49,454 nt of DNA from DSOS01 sp035286585 (GCA_035286585.1 DATEDC010000172.1:1-49454), one strand, 5' to 3'; shown: positions 15,655 through 24,538, counted from the stretch's first letter. Numbers and translations: made by a program. Notes: a model not told the origin generated them from the sequence alone.

Positions 15655-16175
15655 AACGCCATCCTTTCCGGTTCGCCGATATGGTGTGCTTTATGAGACT
15701 CAAGCACCTGGCGCACCTGGCTATCCAATGTAATGGGATATTCGAGCAGCACAGCCAGATGACCGGCAGTGACGAGTCTGTGATAGGGCGCTGGTCCAAA
15801 GCGGGGGAAGTTCATCTCCCACAGCACGCCCAGAAATGTTGAGACAATGGTGGCCATCATCGTAAACACAAAGATAATGATGGCCGCTGGCGGAAAGCCA
15901 ACCGGAGGGTGGCCGCCGATGTCCAGACGATAGAGGTGCGGTGTGATGACTGCCAGGAACAGACCGAAGAGAAAACCCGCTACAGCTCCGGCTAACACGA
16001 TATAGGGCAGGGTCAGCCATTCCAACTGCCGCCCGAGTGCGCCCTTGGGATATGGCACACCAGTGATGACCACCATCTTCTCATCTTCGATGCCCAAAGT
16101 GTGCAGTTCATCGATTGCCTCGGCTGTATCGGTGCTCTCGTGAAAAAGGGCGATTAGAGTATTTGTGTTATCCAT
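15651..16175 (-). CDS. actD: ActD-like membrane subunit (DUF3341) of alternative complex III
   Basis: A 174-residue protein. It has an N-terminal soluble domain (LIALFHESTDTAEAIDELHTLGIEDEKMVVITG), two transmembrane helices (about 57-78 and 95-118) and a C-terminal DUF3341 region that includes a PRFGPAPYHRL segment. ActD is a structural subunit specific to ACIII and its close relatives, so its presence is a good marker separating this cluster from ordinary polysulfide or DMSO reductases. It overlaps actE and lies 40 bases after actC. Confidence 0.9.
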   Translation of the reverse strand: MDNTNTLIALFHESTDTAEAIDELHTLGIEDEKMVVITGVPYPKGALGRQLEWLTLPYIVLAGAVAGFLFGLFLAVITPHLYRLDIGGHPPVGFPPAAIIIFVFTMMATIVSTFLGVLWEMNFPRFGPAPYHRLVTAGHLAVLLEYPITLDSQVRQVLESHKAHHIGEPERMAL

Positions 16176-16215
16176 CTGTCATCATATTATCTTTCTTAGT
16201 GCATGGCTTGACTGG

Positions 16216-17646
16216 TTACTCCATTTCCGCTGCCGTTGGTACAAGCAAGCGACCAATGCGCCTCAGCGTATAACGCAAGCGACCTTCCTTGATCTCCCAT
16301 ACCGGAACAAACGGGATGATGCGAGAAAAGAGTGTATACAACAACGCAAATCCGGCAAAGGTCATGGCAACGATGCTGATCTCAACCCAGGTCGGACGGT
16401 AGCTACCCCAATTAAAAGGCAGGTCGTTGCGCTGAAGGCTGCCAATAACGATAAGGGCGCGCTCCGTAAACATCCCGACATTAACTAACAACGTGGTCCC
16501 TAGCAGCAGCACTGGGGTGGTGCGGATTCGCTTGAATACGAGGAGTATTATTGGGATGACATTCGCACTCATCTGCAGGTAAAAGAATGGTGCTAAGCGA
16601 CCGGACACTTCTTCGTGGATCAGTTCACGCACAATTGGCTCATTGCCATACCACTCGACGATAAATCCAGCAAACCAGAAATATACCCATGCCATGCCGG
16701 CTACCAACACCAGTTTGCCGAGCGAGTCGAAATGCTCCGAACGTAAGAACTCTTGCAGGCGCATACTACGCCGCACGATTATCAGGATGCTGGCCAATGC
16801 CGAGAGGCCAGAATAGACCGCCCCGATGACGAAATACGGCGCGAAGATGGTGCTATGCCAGCGTGGTTGGACAGTAACCGCAAAATCCCAAGAGACGATC
16901 GAGTGGACTGACAGGAATATTGGGATAATGGCAACTGAGAAAATCCCCAAAGCACGGTGAAGTTTATGCCATTCAGCCTCAGTGCCACGCCAACCTAGGG
17001 CTAACACCCGATATAGTTTGAAGCGCCAACCATCAGTATAGTCGCGCGCCATGGCCATATCCGGGATGAGCGCCAAATACAAGTAGAGTGATGATCCGAT
17101 CAGGTAGGTGAATATGGCCACCAAATCCCACATCAGTGGTGACTGGAAGTTTGGCCACATGAAGCGGTTGTTCGGGTAGGGGATCATCCAATAAAACTTC
17201 CACACTCTTCCCAGGTGAATCAGAGGGTATAAACCAGCCATCAATAATGCGAACGCGGTCATCGCCTCAGCACCGCGCGTTATTGGCCTTCGCCAGTCAG
17301 CTTTGAGCAGCCGAAGCACAGCCGAAATCATTGTGCCAGCATGGCTGATACCCACCCAAAATACAAAAGTTGTAATAAACAAGGCCCAATATACTGGCCG
17401 GTTTTTGCCTGAGGTGCCCATCCCCCAGTAGATCAGGTATCCCCAGGCATACAATCCCCAGAGCACAATTGCGCCTAGGATTGCGACCAGAATCCAGAAG
17501 CCGCGACCGGTTTTGAACATGGGCTGGAGGACAGCTTCGTTGATTTCCCAATCTTTTCGCTCTGCCAGGAGCAGCCGTTCTTCAAACTCTGGCATCTGAT
17601 CGGGGTGGTTAGCGTGCTTAGGTTGATTTGGGGACGCTTCAGACAT
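16216..17646 (-). CDS. actC: ActC-like NrfD-family quinol-oxidising membrane subunit
   Basis: A 476-residue protein with about ten transmembrane helices, the size of ActC rather than of the shorter PsrC/NrfD type. It has the hallmark RPVYWALFITTFVFWVGISHAGT region and a WRRPITRGAEAMTAFALL segment shared with the second NrfD copy in this window. In ACIII, ActC contains the menaquinol site facing the iron-sulfur subunit. A strong ribosome site (AAGGAGGTGA) precedes ATG 17646, which overlaps the ActB2 stop by eight bases. No ActF-like second NrfD subunit follows within this module. Confidence 0.9.
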   Translation of the reverse strand: MSEASPNQPKHANHPDQMPEFEERLLLAERKDWEINEAVLQPMFKTGRGFWILVAILGAIVLWGLYAWGYLIYWGMGTSGKNRPVYWALFITTFVFWVGISHAGTMISAVLRLLKADWRRPITRGAEAMTAFALLMAGLYPLIHLGRVWKFYWMIPYPNNRFMWPNFQSPLMWDLVAIFTYLIGSSLYLYLALIPDMAMARDYTDGWRFKLYRVLALGWRGTEAEWHKLHRALGIFSVAIIPIFLSVHSIVSWDFAVTVQPRWHSTIFAPYFVIGAVYSGLSALASILIIVRRSMRLQEFLRSEHFDSLGKLVLVAGMAWVYFWFAGFIVEWYGNEPIVRELIHEEVSGRLAPFFYLQMSANVIPIILLVFKRIRTTPVLLLGTTLLVNVGMFTERALIVIGSLQRNDLPFNWGSYRPTWVEISIVAMTFAGFALLYTLFSRIIPFVPVWEIKEGRLRYTLRRIGRLLVPTAAEME

Positions 17647-18364
17647 TCACTTCACCTCCTTTTAGGTAAATCACACCTGGATCAGTGCCCAGCTCAGGCA
17701 GGAGACGGAAGGAACGGTGGCTGTGCGCCAACTGGCTAACCCGGCTATCTGGATCGTTCAGATCGCCGAAAAGCAATGCGCTTGTTGGGCAGGTTTGAAC
17801 GCAAGCTGGCTGAATTTCTCCGTCGGCAGGTGAACGCCCCTCAGCCCGAGCGTCGATTTCTGTCCGCCTGATGCGCTGAATACAGAAAGTGCATTTTTCT
17901 ATGATGCCGCGTGTTCGTATGGAAACATCTGGGTTGAGCTGCTCAGCCAGTGGTTCTGGGAATTCAGGCCTAAACCAGTTGTAAACACGGACTTTGTAAG
18001 GGCAAGCATTCCCACAGAAACGAGTGCCAATACAGCGATTGTAGATCTGGGCGTTCAAGCCCTCTTCATTGTGGTATGTCGCAAATACCGGACATACTGG
18101 CTCGCATGGAGCTTCGGTGCACTGCTGGCACATTACCGGCATAAATCGCGCTTTCACATTCGGGTACTCCCCTTCCCAGTAGCGATGTATGATGATCCAG
18201 TGCGTCCAACGTCCGTAAGCGGCCTCTTTTTCGCCGACTATTTGCATATTGTTCTCTGCGTGGCAGGCAACCACACATGCCTGGCAGCCTGTACAGCGAT
18301 CCAGATCCACCACCAGCGCCCAACGTATACTACCTTCAACCGATTGATTCGCGTCCTTGGCCAT
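17639..18364 (-). CDS. ActB2-like iron-sulfur subunit with three [4Fe-4S] and one probable [3Fe-4S] site
   Basis: A 241-residue ferredoxin-type subunit with four cysteine sets: C24/27/30/34; C79/82/87/91; C111, T114, C117, C121; and C158/161/188/192. In the third set the second cysteine is threonine (CIGTRFC), so that site would hold a [3Fe-4S] cluster. Three [4Fe-4S] plus one [3Fe-4S] is the composition known for the iron-sulfur part of ActB. In most ACIII operons this domain is fused to the molybdopterin-like domain. Here it is a separate gene that overlaps the ActB1 gene by 29 bases. ATG 18364 has GGAGAG ahead of it. Confidence 0.9.
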   Translation of the reverse strand: MAKDANQSVEGSIRWALVVDLDRCTGCQACVVACHAENNMQIVGEKEAAYGRWTHWIIIHRYWEGEYPNVKARFMPVMCQQCTEAPCEPVCPVFATYHNEEGLNAQIYNRCIGTRFCGNACPYKVRVYNWFRPEFPEPLAEQLNPDVSIRTRGIIEKCTFCIQRIRRTEIDARAEGRSPADGEIQPACVQTCPTSALLFGDLNDPDSRVSQLAHSHRSFRLLPELGTDPGVIYLKGGEVNV

Positions 18365-20552
18365 CTAAACTCTCCAAACGTGCTAATTTTTTCTTTCGTC
18401 CAGTAGGCAACAGGCGCACTCGTGTAGCGCCCCAGGCCAGTGAGTCGGCGTCCGGATCTGTCACAGGCGCTAACAGCCCAAGTGGATTGCTTCCAGTAAC
18501 CGCCTGGGCAAAACGGCCATAATCTTGATGCCCTTGCCCTATTGGGATGGCAACTACATCAGGCCTAATTCCCGGGTAAATAACTACTGAAACCTCCAAT
18601 GCGCTATAGGGGGACTCCACCAATACTATGTCGTCATCACCTACGCCTAATGATTCGGCAGTTTGTGGGTTTAATTCCACCCACATTCCCCATTGAACAG
18701 TTGTCATTGGGTCAGGCGTTTCTTGGAGCCATGGTTGATTTGCGCCACGCCCGTCAGTAAGGGCTATCGATGAATATAAATGAAGGTGGAATGGATACTC
18801 TTCGGGATCACCAAAATATTGAGGGGCTGACATCGGCAGGGGTTTTTGCACTATATCAGTGATTTCTGGCTCGCGGCGAATTTCTTTTTCAGACCACCAG
18901 CCCCCATATTGGCGCCAGAGCGTCCAAAAGCCGGCCGAAGTACGAGCATCGAACGCACCCAGGCTCGAACCGTATAACCCGGTGATCATTTCCTGTAGAT
19001 AGGTTTCTTCGCCTGCCCAGGGGATAGCCTCGGCGGCGCTGCCCCCAAGGCGAGCAGCCAAGTCAATCAAAACCTGTGCCGTGGAGCGCGTATCGTATAG
19101 CGGGCGGACTACAGGTTGCTGGCCGCTAATAACCGGTCGATCTGTGCCCGGCGAAGGCACCTGGTAGCCCCAGGATTCCAGATAGGTGTGGTCCGGCAGG
19201 ATCAGATCCGCCCAGACAGCCGTCTCGTCTACAAATGGGCTAAAGGATATAACATACGGCACGCGGGTGATCGCCTCGGCGAAACCCGTAGCGGCAGGTA
19301 GCTCATAGACAGGGTTTGTGCCATGAATAATTAAGAGATCCACCTCGCCTGCGTTCATCCGATTGATCAGATTCAGCACATCACTGAATGGATTTACCCT
19401 GGGCTTGTTTCGTAATGCCACAGTAGGCGCCGGCGTGGATAGGAAAACACCGCCTTGCCGGCCAATTTGAGCAACCACCAGATTGAGCGCCTGCACAGCC
19501 AGCATGCTGGCAAAACCGTTTTGCTGTCCGGCAAGATATCCTCCAGGGATCGCCATGGCTCGATCAGCGTCGGCAAAAGCCTTAGCCAGCCGCCGCAAGG
19601 TATCAACCGGGACTTCGCTGGCTGCAGACATCTCGCCCACATCCACATTTTGATAGAGCACGGCGTGATCGCGATGGCTGCCAACGTGCCCGAGTCTCTC
19701 TTCGACAATAATACGACCGATGGCAAGAGCTACGAAGCCCTCCGCCCCAGGCCGAACCGGGACCCACTCATCCGCCGAGGCGCCGGTTGCAGATAGTCGA
19801 GGCTCAAATTGCACAATAAAGCCCCGTCCGCTTAACGCGCCCTGGCGCATAGATCCAAATGCCACACTCTGAGCAACTGGCGACATCCAGGTTTCGAATA
19901 GGTTAGCGCCGAAGGAAAAAACTGCATCGGACTGGGCCAAATCATAAACCGGCAAATCCCCCGTTCCAAAGAAGGCCTGAGATAATTGTTGAGCTGGCCC
20001 GCGACCTTCTAACGTGGAATGCAGATCATAAATTACCGCCGGAGCAGCGCCCAGCGCGGCAAGCAAACGGTCGGTCAATTGGTACACATGATCCGGCATT
20101 AATCCACCCAGGAATGCTAATCGTCCGGGGTGGCTCAAAGAGGCAACTTTCTCTTTGAGGAGATCAAGCGCTTCAGTCCAGTATAAGGGCTCGTATTTGC
20201 GAGAGCCGCGACCTCCGCTTTGGCGGACGGCGTTTCTGAGCCGATCCGGGTTATAAAGTACTTGCAAGCCTGCCTGCCCCCTGGCACACAGTTTCCCTTG
20301 ATTGAGAGGATGTAGCGGATTGCCCTCAATTTTTTTGGCCCGACCATTGATAGTTCGCACCACGATACCACAGCCGGCTGGACATTGGCGGCAGGTGCTT
20401 GCATACCAGGTCGCCTGTCCAGGAAGTGTTTCTTCCGGGGGGTCGACAAATGGCTCGATAACAACTCGGCGGGCAGCCGGGGCCAGACCGGTGGCCACAG
20501 TAGCTCCGGCAGTAATCTTTATAAAATCTCTTCGGGTGAGTTTTTTAGACAT
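18336..20552 (-). CDS. ActB1-like molybdopterin-oxidoreductase-fold subunit (split ActB)
   Basis: A 738-residue protein with a twin-arginine signal (RRDFIK at 7-12). It has a four-cysteine motif C54-x2-C57-x3-C61-x27-C89 (CRQCPAGCG..LCARG), the place of the FS0 cluster in molybdoenzymes. The overall pattern (GNPLHPLNQGKLC, ADEWVPVRPGAEGF, LIIHGTNPVYELPAATGF, ADLILPDHTYLESWG) matches the ActB1/PsrA group. In characterised ACIII this domain is cofactor-poor and structural. Whether this copy binds Mo or a cluster is uncertain, because the cysteines are present. It is co-encoded with ActA, ActC, ActD and ActE, so it is assigned to ACIII by context. Confidence 0.85.
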   Translation of the reverse strand: MSKKLTRRDFIKITAGATVATGLAPAARRVVIEPFVDPPEETLPGQATWYASTCRQCPAGCGIVVRTINGRAKKIEGNPLHPLNQGKLCARGQAGLQVLYNPDRLRNAVRQSGGRGSRKYEPLYWTEALDLLKEKVASLSHPGRLAFLGGLMPDHVYQLTDRLLAALGAAPAVIYDLHSTLEGRGPAQQLSQAFFGTGDLPVYDLAQSDAVFSFGANLFETWMSPVAQSVAFGSMRQGALSGRGFIVQFEPRLSATGASADEWVPVRPGAEGFVALAIGRIIVEERLGHVGSHRDHAVLYQNVDVGEMSAASEVPVDTLRRLAKAFADADRAMAIPGGYLAGQQNGFASMLAVQALNLVVAQIGRQGGVFLSTPAPTVALRNKPRVNPFSDVLNLINRMNAGEVDLLIIHGTNPVYELPAATGFAEAITRVPYVISFSPFVDETAVWADLILPDHTYLESWGYQVPSPGTDRPVISGQQPVVRPLYDTRSTAQVLIDLAARLGGSAAEAIPWAGEETYLQEMITGLYGSSLGAFDARTSAGFWTLWRQYGGWWSEKEIRREPEITDIVQKPLPMSAPQYFGDPEEYPFHLHLYSSIALTDGRGANQPWLQETPDPMTTVQWGMWVELNPQTAESLGVGDDDIVLVESPYSALEVSVVIYPGIRPDVVAIPIGQGHQDYGRFAQAVTGSNPLGLLAPVTDPDADSLAWGATRVRLLPTGRKKKLARLESLDGQGRESIG

Positions 20553-20610
20553 AGTTTTATGTTCGCTGATTGATCAATGAGTAACGTAATCAAATGTCTT
20601 AGCTTGTTGT

Positions 20611-21126
20611 TTATTTATGGCATGCCAGGCAATCTGCAAGACGGGTAGCTTTGGGTTGAGGTTCTTTCAAATGGCAGTCCAGGCACCATCCCATGTCCAT
20701 CTTTACGACTGATTGGGTAACTGTCATCCGGCCAACGTCACCATGACAGGTTTCGCAATTGAGACCTGCACCCAGATGAGGTTGATGGCTAAAGTAGACA
20801 AAATCGGGCTGTGGGTTCACGCGGACCCAAGGAACAGGCTCTTGTCGCTCCCAATAGCCAGACAGTTCTTGTACCTTTGGGCTATCGGTGGCGATGACGG
20901 CGTGACAGCCCATGCATTTTTTCACCGAGGGTATCCCGGCTATGTCTGTACGAAGCGGATTTGAATGGCAATACAGGCACTGTATGCCCGCCTCGACATG
21001 GATTTTATGGCTATAAGCGATAGGCTGCTCCGGAGCGGACAGAACCTGGTAGCGGGTCATGAGGATCCCAACTACGACACCAACCACTGACAGGATAAAG
21101 AAGCTAAATAACCAGAGACGATTCAT
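20611..21126 (-). CDS. actA: ActA-like pentaheme cytochrome c
   Basis: A 171-residue protein with one N-terminal membrane helix (about 5-24) and five heme sites: CLYCH, CMGCH, CETCH, CLDCH and CLACH. Five hemes, one anchor and its place just upstream of the molybdopterin-like gene are the marks of ActA. The motif IAYSHKIHVEAGIQCLYCH and VYFSHQPHLGAGLNCETCH provide distal His ligands in the c7/NrfB-like manner. It should take electrons from the iron-sulfur chain and pass them to ActE. Its start overlaps the stop of the small gene upstream by four bases. Confidence 0.92.
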   Translation of the reverse strand: MNRLWLFSFFILSVVGVVVGILMTRYQVLSAPEQPIAYSHKIHVEAGIQCLYCHSNPLRTDIAGIPSVKKCMGCHAVIATDSPKVQELSGYWERQEPVPWVRVNPQPDFVYFSHQPHLGAGLNCETCHGDVGRMTVTQSVVKMDMGWCLDCHLKEPQPKATRLADCLACHK

Positions 21127-21311
21127 TTCATTCTCACAGTTAATAAATATCTGGCTGGATCGAAAAGGAGTTGCGTGTCACTTGAAGCCCCAGCGATATC
21201 TCGGAGCCGAGTCTGCTCAACGCTCATTCCCGAGTCGATGGGAGCCAGTATGTTTGATCCAAAGGCATGATTTTTCAATAAAGCCTCCTCCAGCTCATGT
21301 GTAGCATGCAT
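21123..21311 (-). CDS. Small soluble protein of 62 residues between the tetraheme and actA genes
   Basis: ATG 21311 is preceded by GGGAGGT at good distance, the gene starts within a few bases of the preceding stop and its own stop overlaps actA as ATGA. All this supports a real, translated gene. The 62-residue product has no membrane helix, no cysteine and no recognised motif. It begins MHATHELEEALLKNH and ends with basic residues. An upstream start at 21338 would add nine residues but has a poorer ribosome site. It may be an assembly or regulatory factor for the complex, which is only a guess from position. Confidence 0.6.
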   Translation of the reverse strand: MHATHELEEALLKNHAFGSNILAPIDSGMSVEQTRLRDIAGASSDTQLLFDPARYLLTVRMK

Positions 21312-21313
21312 GA

Positions 21314-22216
21314 TCAACCTCCCGGAGTTGATTGCCAACTGCGCATAAAAGCCAAAATATCGTTAATATTATCTGCAGTAAGCAGTGCATGAAAAGATGG
21401 CATGCCTGGGGCGCCATCGCGTACGCTGTGGGCAATGGTTTCGTCATCAGCCGTGCTAACGAAACTCTGGAGGATGAAGCCATCGCCAATCGAGGCTTCA
21501 CCACGTAAGCCATGGCAGCCTGTACAGAATTGGGCGAACAGACCCTCACCCTGGCTGGGGTCGCCCAGGGAGGCATCGGCAGGCTCAGCCGAAGTTGAGC
21601 TTGCCTGGTCCGGTGCAGTAGCTTCCCAGGCGCGGATGAATACCACCAGCTCATCGATCTGCCGCTCGGTGAGCAAGCCCAAATCTCCCCAGGACAGCAT
21701 CTCGGAATCACCGCGACCGCGCGCTATCGCCTCGCGTAGTTGGGCATCCGTTACACTTTGCAGGTAAGATTTTGTGTTCAGCGCAGGTCCGTAAATGCCC
21801 TCGCCATTTTCTCCATGGCAGCGCACGCAGACACGGGTGTACATTTCAGCCCCGCTCAATTCCGTGCTGGTTGGCGCCGTATGGCAGGTCTGGCAGGTGT
21901 TGCTCTCCAGGCCGCGGTGCGAGTCTGGGATGCGAGGCGAAGCGCTAACCCCCTGTTTGTGGCACATCAGGCAGTCGCTCCGGCCGATCAAATCGTGCGG
22001 GATTTGCGGGACAACCTGATTGGAGATCTGCATCTGACCACCCAAAAACAACTCCAAATTTTGTGAAGCGGCAAGAGTTGGGTTCAGGAGGGGTTGTGGT
22101 CGCTGTGGAACCGTACCCGCTTCAAGCGGCGGTAAAGATGTTTCACCGAGGCAGGCGCTGAGCAGCAGAACCACTGCAGCGGCCACAATGATCAGGTCTA
22201 TCCTTAGAAGTCTCAT
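21314..22216 (-). CDS. Tetraheme cytochrome c lipoprotein
   Basis: A 300-residue lipoprotein (lipobox LLLSAC, Cys22) with four heme sites in two parts. CLMCHKQG and CQTCHTAP lie in a short multiheme-type region. CVRCHGENGEG and CTGCHGLRGEA lie in two class I cytochrome c domains with Met regions near SEMLSW and GMPSF. The two parts are joined by helical linkers, and an Ala/Ser/Asp-rich spacer lies before the last domain. ATG 22216 overlaps the stop of the octaheme gene. It joins two heme architectures in one chain and may bridge the octaheme and ActA. The function is inferred. Confidence 0.85.
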   Translation of the reverse strand: MRLLRIDLIIVAAAVVLLLSACLGETSLPPLEAGTVPQRPQPLLNPTLAASQNLELFLGGQMQISNQVVPQIPHDLIGRSDCLMCHKQGVSASPRIPDSHRGLESNTCQTCHTAPTSTELSGAEMYTRVCVRCHGENGEGIYGPALNTKSYLQSVTDAQLREAIARGRGDSEMLSWGDLGLLTERQIDELVVFIRAWEATAPDQASSTSAEPADASLGDPSQGEGLFAQFCTGCHGLRGEASIGDGFILQSFVSTADDETIAHSVRDGAPGMPSFHALLTADNINDILAFMRSWQSTPGG

Positions 22217-23607
22217 GTCAAACTCACCTTTAGGCGTCTCCATAAAATCAAACCAAAAATCCCGGCCAGAGTCGCGATGCTCAAACCCCACAGCCACCCA
22301 TTCTGGCTGCCCGAAGAAGCCTGGGGTAAGGAGAGCAAACCCCCTTCTTCAGGCGGGTTCGCCAGCGGGGCAGCCTGGGTAGATATATGGAGTGGGGTGG
22401 GGAGAGGCACTCGCGTGGCCAGCCTGGCAGGAATTTCCTGGCCCAGCACAGCCGCGGCCCACCCCGGATTCTTATCAGCATGGCAAATGTTGCATGCGTT
22501 TGGCATTTGTTCTTGCCCGCCATAAGCAATGCTCAGGGATGGATTAGGCGGGCGGAAGGTGTGGCTCAAGATCTGGAAGTCTGAGGCGACAAATTTCGAA
22601 ATCTGCGGCATATGACAATCGGTGCAATTGACTCGTTCGACCGCCGAAGCCATAAAAGGAATGTGTTCTGCCAGGTCCACCTGGTTTTGATGGCAAACTA
22701 GGCAGCGGTCGTTGTCAACCATGCGAGTTTGGTGGTCGGTCTCCCCTGGGCTGTGAGATGTGTGGCAGAAAATGCAGCTAACGCTGTCTTTGTGTGCGCC
22801 TTGCTGCCAGTCCTGGAACTGCATATGGTGTCGTTTCACTGTACCATCCGGCCAGAAATCGTCTGGGTTGGTGGATAGAATAAACGTTTCGTTCAATTTA
22901 GCCGGACCGCCGGGATGGTAGCCAACCGGGTAAGGATAGTCTCCCGAGGGATCGTTACCTCTGCTGTGGCACTGAGCGCACACTTCGACTTGTTCCTGGA
23001 AATCCAGGCGAGCAGGGTTTACGATTTTCGTGCGATTGCCCGTTGAAGCGACATGATCAGCACCCGGACCGTGGCAGGCTTCACAACCCACCCCGGGCTC
23101 GACCCAGGTTTGAGAGGCCGGGTCAAAACCTGTGGTATGGCATCCGGCACAGTAGCGCTCATACGGGCGATTGCGCCATATTTGACCTTCATACGGAATC
23201 CACTCACCCGTTACATAGGGAGTCCAATCCTTGGTCAGGACATTCCACTCCGATAAAAGCACAAACAGCTTGCCATCCACTTCCGTCAGGTATCTTTGCT
23301 TATACTGCCCCCCCAGGACCCACTGGACATCATCCCTCGTAAAGGTCAGATCTGGATCCTGGCTGTTGAAATCGCCCAGGATATTCGTATCATCCGCTTG
23401 GCGGAGCATATTGGGGTGCCAGGTATCGATAAAAGAAGCGTATGTGTTCGCATGGCAGCGTGCGCAGGTAGCTGAGCCAACATACCTGGCTTGCAAGCTG
23501 GTTTTTTCTGGTTCTGGACCCTCATCTGCGCTAACCCTGGGTGTAATAATAAAACCCAATAAGGCGGCGAGGGCTGCTACAATGAAGTAAAAGGATTTTT
23601 TAGACAC
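22213..23607 (-). CDS. Octaheme cytochrome c (cytochrome c554-like), membrane-anchored at the C-terminus
   Basis: A 464-residue protein starting at GTG 23607, supported by GGAGGAG seven bases ahead. It has an N-terminal signal segment and eight heme sites (CARCH, CAGCH, CEACH, CAQCH, CIFCH, CLVCH, CTDCH, CNICH). A proline-rich linker and a C-terminal membrane helix (about 438-456) with a basic tail follow. The N-terminal YVGSATCARCHANTY and VGCEACHGPGADHV segments match the cytochrome c554-type family. Catalysis cannot be excluded (octaheme proteins include hydroxylamine and nitrite enzymes), but no lysine-ligated CXXCK site, typical of NrfA, is present. It overlaps both neighbours. Confidence 0.88.
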   Translation of the reverse strand: MSKKSFYFIVAALAALLGFIITPRVSADEGPEPEKTSLQARYVGSATCARCHANTYASFIDTWHPNMLRQADDTNILGDFNSQDPDLTFTRDDVQWVLGGQYKQRYLTEVDGKLFVLLSEWNVLTKDWTPYVTGEWIPYEGQIWRNRPYERYCAGCHTTGFDPASQTWVEPGVGCEACHGPGADHVASTGNRTKIVNPARLDFQEQVEVCAQCHSRGNDPSGDYPYPVGYHPGGPAKLNETFILSTNPDDFWPDGTVKRHHMQFQDWQQGAHKDSVSCIFCHTSHSPGETDHQTRMVDNDRCLVCHQNQVDLAEHIPFMASAVERVNCTDCHMPQISKFVASDFQILSHTFRPPNPSLSIAYGGQEQMPNACNICHADKNPGWAAAVLGQEIPARLATRVPLPTPLHISTQAAPLANPPEEGGLLSLPQASSGSQNGWLWGLSIATLAGIFGLILWRRLKVSLT

Positions 23608-24538
23608 TGACAGGCTCCTCCTGCACTGGACTCACAGCGTGCCCTGGCCTATCTTCAACGATCGCTTTGCAAGGCGGGCAATACACGAGCGATTGGGTTG
23701 CGAATTTCTCATCCCCCAGGCGCTTCGTAAGCTGCTCCAGCCATGGGATTGCGATATGCGGTTGGTGGCATTTTGGGCAGATCACCCGCTGGGCAGTGGC
23801 AATTGCATTTTGTTGTGGTCGACGAGGTTGACCGCGCGGATGCCCGCGGTCTATGGTGATCGCTCGCTCCGGGCAGATGCGCAAACACGCCCGGCATCCA
23901 TTGCAGTCTGCTGGGTTAAAGATTAAGGTGATATCCTCAGGGGTACACGCAATAGACAGCGCTCCGGAGCGGCAGCTATCCTTGCACAGCGTGCAGAGCG
24001 TGCAACGACTGGTTTCTACCCGCAGGCTGATGTCAGGATAACGCTTCTGGAATGTGGATTGCTTCAGATCCCCCTCCACCAAGGCTCTCAACGACCGGGC
24101 AGCCTGACGATAATAGGGGTGCGCAGCGCTGTTTTCGACTTTTAGCCAGAAAATTGGCAGCCAGCGTGCCAGGTGGTCGCGTAAAAAGCGGCGCTGCCTC
24201 TGCCGCCATACCTGAGATTGACCAGTAGCTTGCTCCTCTTGCGCAGCCAGATGGGCCATAAAGGCCAATTCCACTGAGATGTGGTCAGGCATTTCAGACT
24301 TGCTGGTTTTCAATCTTAAGCCAGCTTCGGCGTAACAGCGGCTCACCTGTTCACAGGTCATGCCCCCCAATTGCCCTTCAAAATATACCGATTCGTAGGG
24401 ATAGGCGACCGGTTTATTGGGACCTACAAACAGCCGGGTGTAGGCCTGCGCCAGCTCGGAGGAGTTGTCCTCAGGCGCTTGAAAAGCCAGGGCCAATTCC
24501 AGGTATTTTTGAGATCGAGCGGGTGCTGCTTTTTTCAT
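23600..24538 (-). CDS. TorD/DmsD-like chaperone fused to a 2x[4Fe-4S] ferredoxin and zinc-ribbon
   Basis: A 312-residue cytoplasmic protein. Residues about 10-160 are all helical and match the TorD/NarJ-like molybdoenzyme chaperones, with the conserved EMPDHISVELAFMAHL segment. Residues 179-222 form a bacterial-type two-cluster ferredoxin (C179/182/185/189 and C212/215/218/222). The tail has CPKC (254-257) and CPPC (287-290), probably a zinc ribbon. TorD-type chaperones guard twin-arginine molybdoenzymes until the cofactor is in. This one lies next to a molybdopterin subunit with a twin-arginine signal. The ferredoxin part could deliver electrons or clusters. ATG 24538 is one base after the NrfD stop. 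Confidence 0.82.
   Translation of the reverse strand: MKKAAPARSQKYLELALAFQAPEDNSSELAQAYTRLFVGPNKPVAYPYESVYFEGQLGGMTCEQVSRCYAEAGLRLKTSKSEMPDHISVELAFMAHLAAQEEQATGQSQVWRQRQRRFLRDHLARWLPIFWLKVENSAAHPYYRQAARSLRALVEGDLKQSTFQKRYPDISLRVETSRCTLCTLCKDSCRSGALSIACTPEDITLIFNPADCNGCRACLRICPERAITIDRGHPRGQPRRPQQNAIATAQRVICPKCHQPHIAIPWLEQLTKRLGDEKFATQSLVYCPPCKAIVEDRPGHAVSPVQEEPVSV

Noticed and set aside
22213..23607. Octaheme gene as nitrite reductase (NrfA) or hydroxylamine oxidoreductase
   Set aside because: No CXXCK site is present, and no tyrosine cross-link region could be recognised by eye. The pattern fits cytochrome c554-type electron carriers better.
23600..24538. CPKCH near residues 254-258 of the TorD-ferredoxin fusion as a heme c site
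   Set aside because: The protein lacks a signal and belongs in the cytoplasm, where the Ccm system does not attach heme. Together with CPPC it fits a zinc ribbon.
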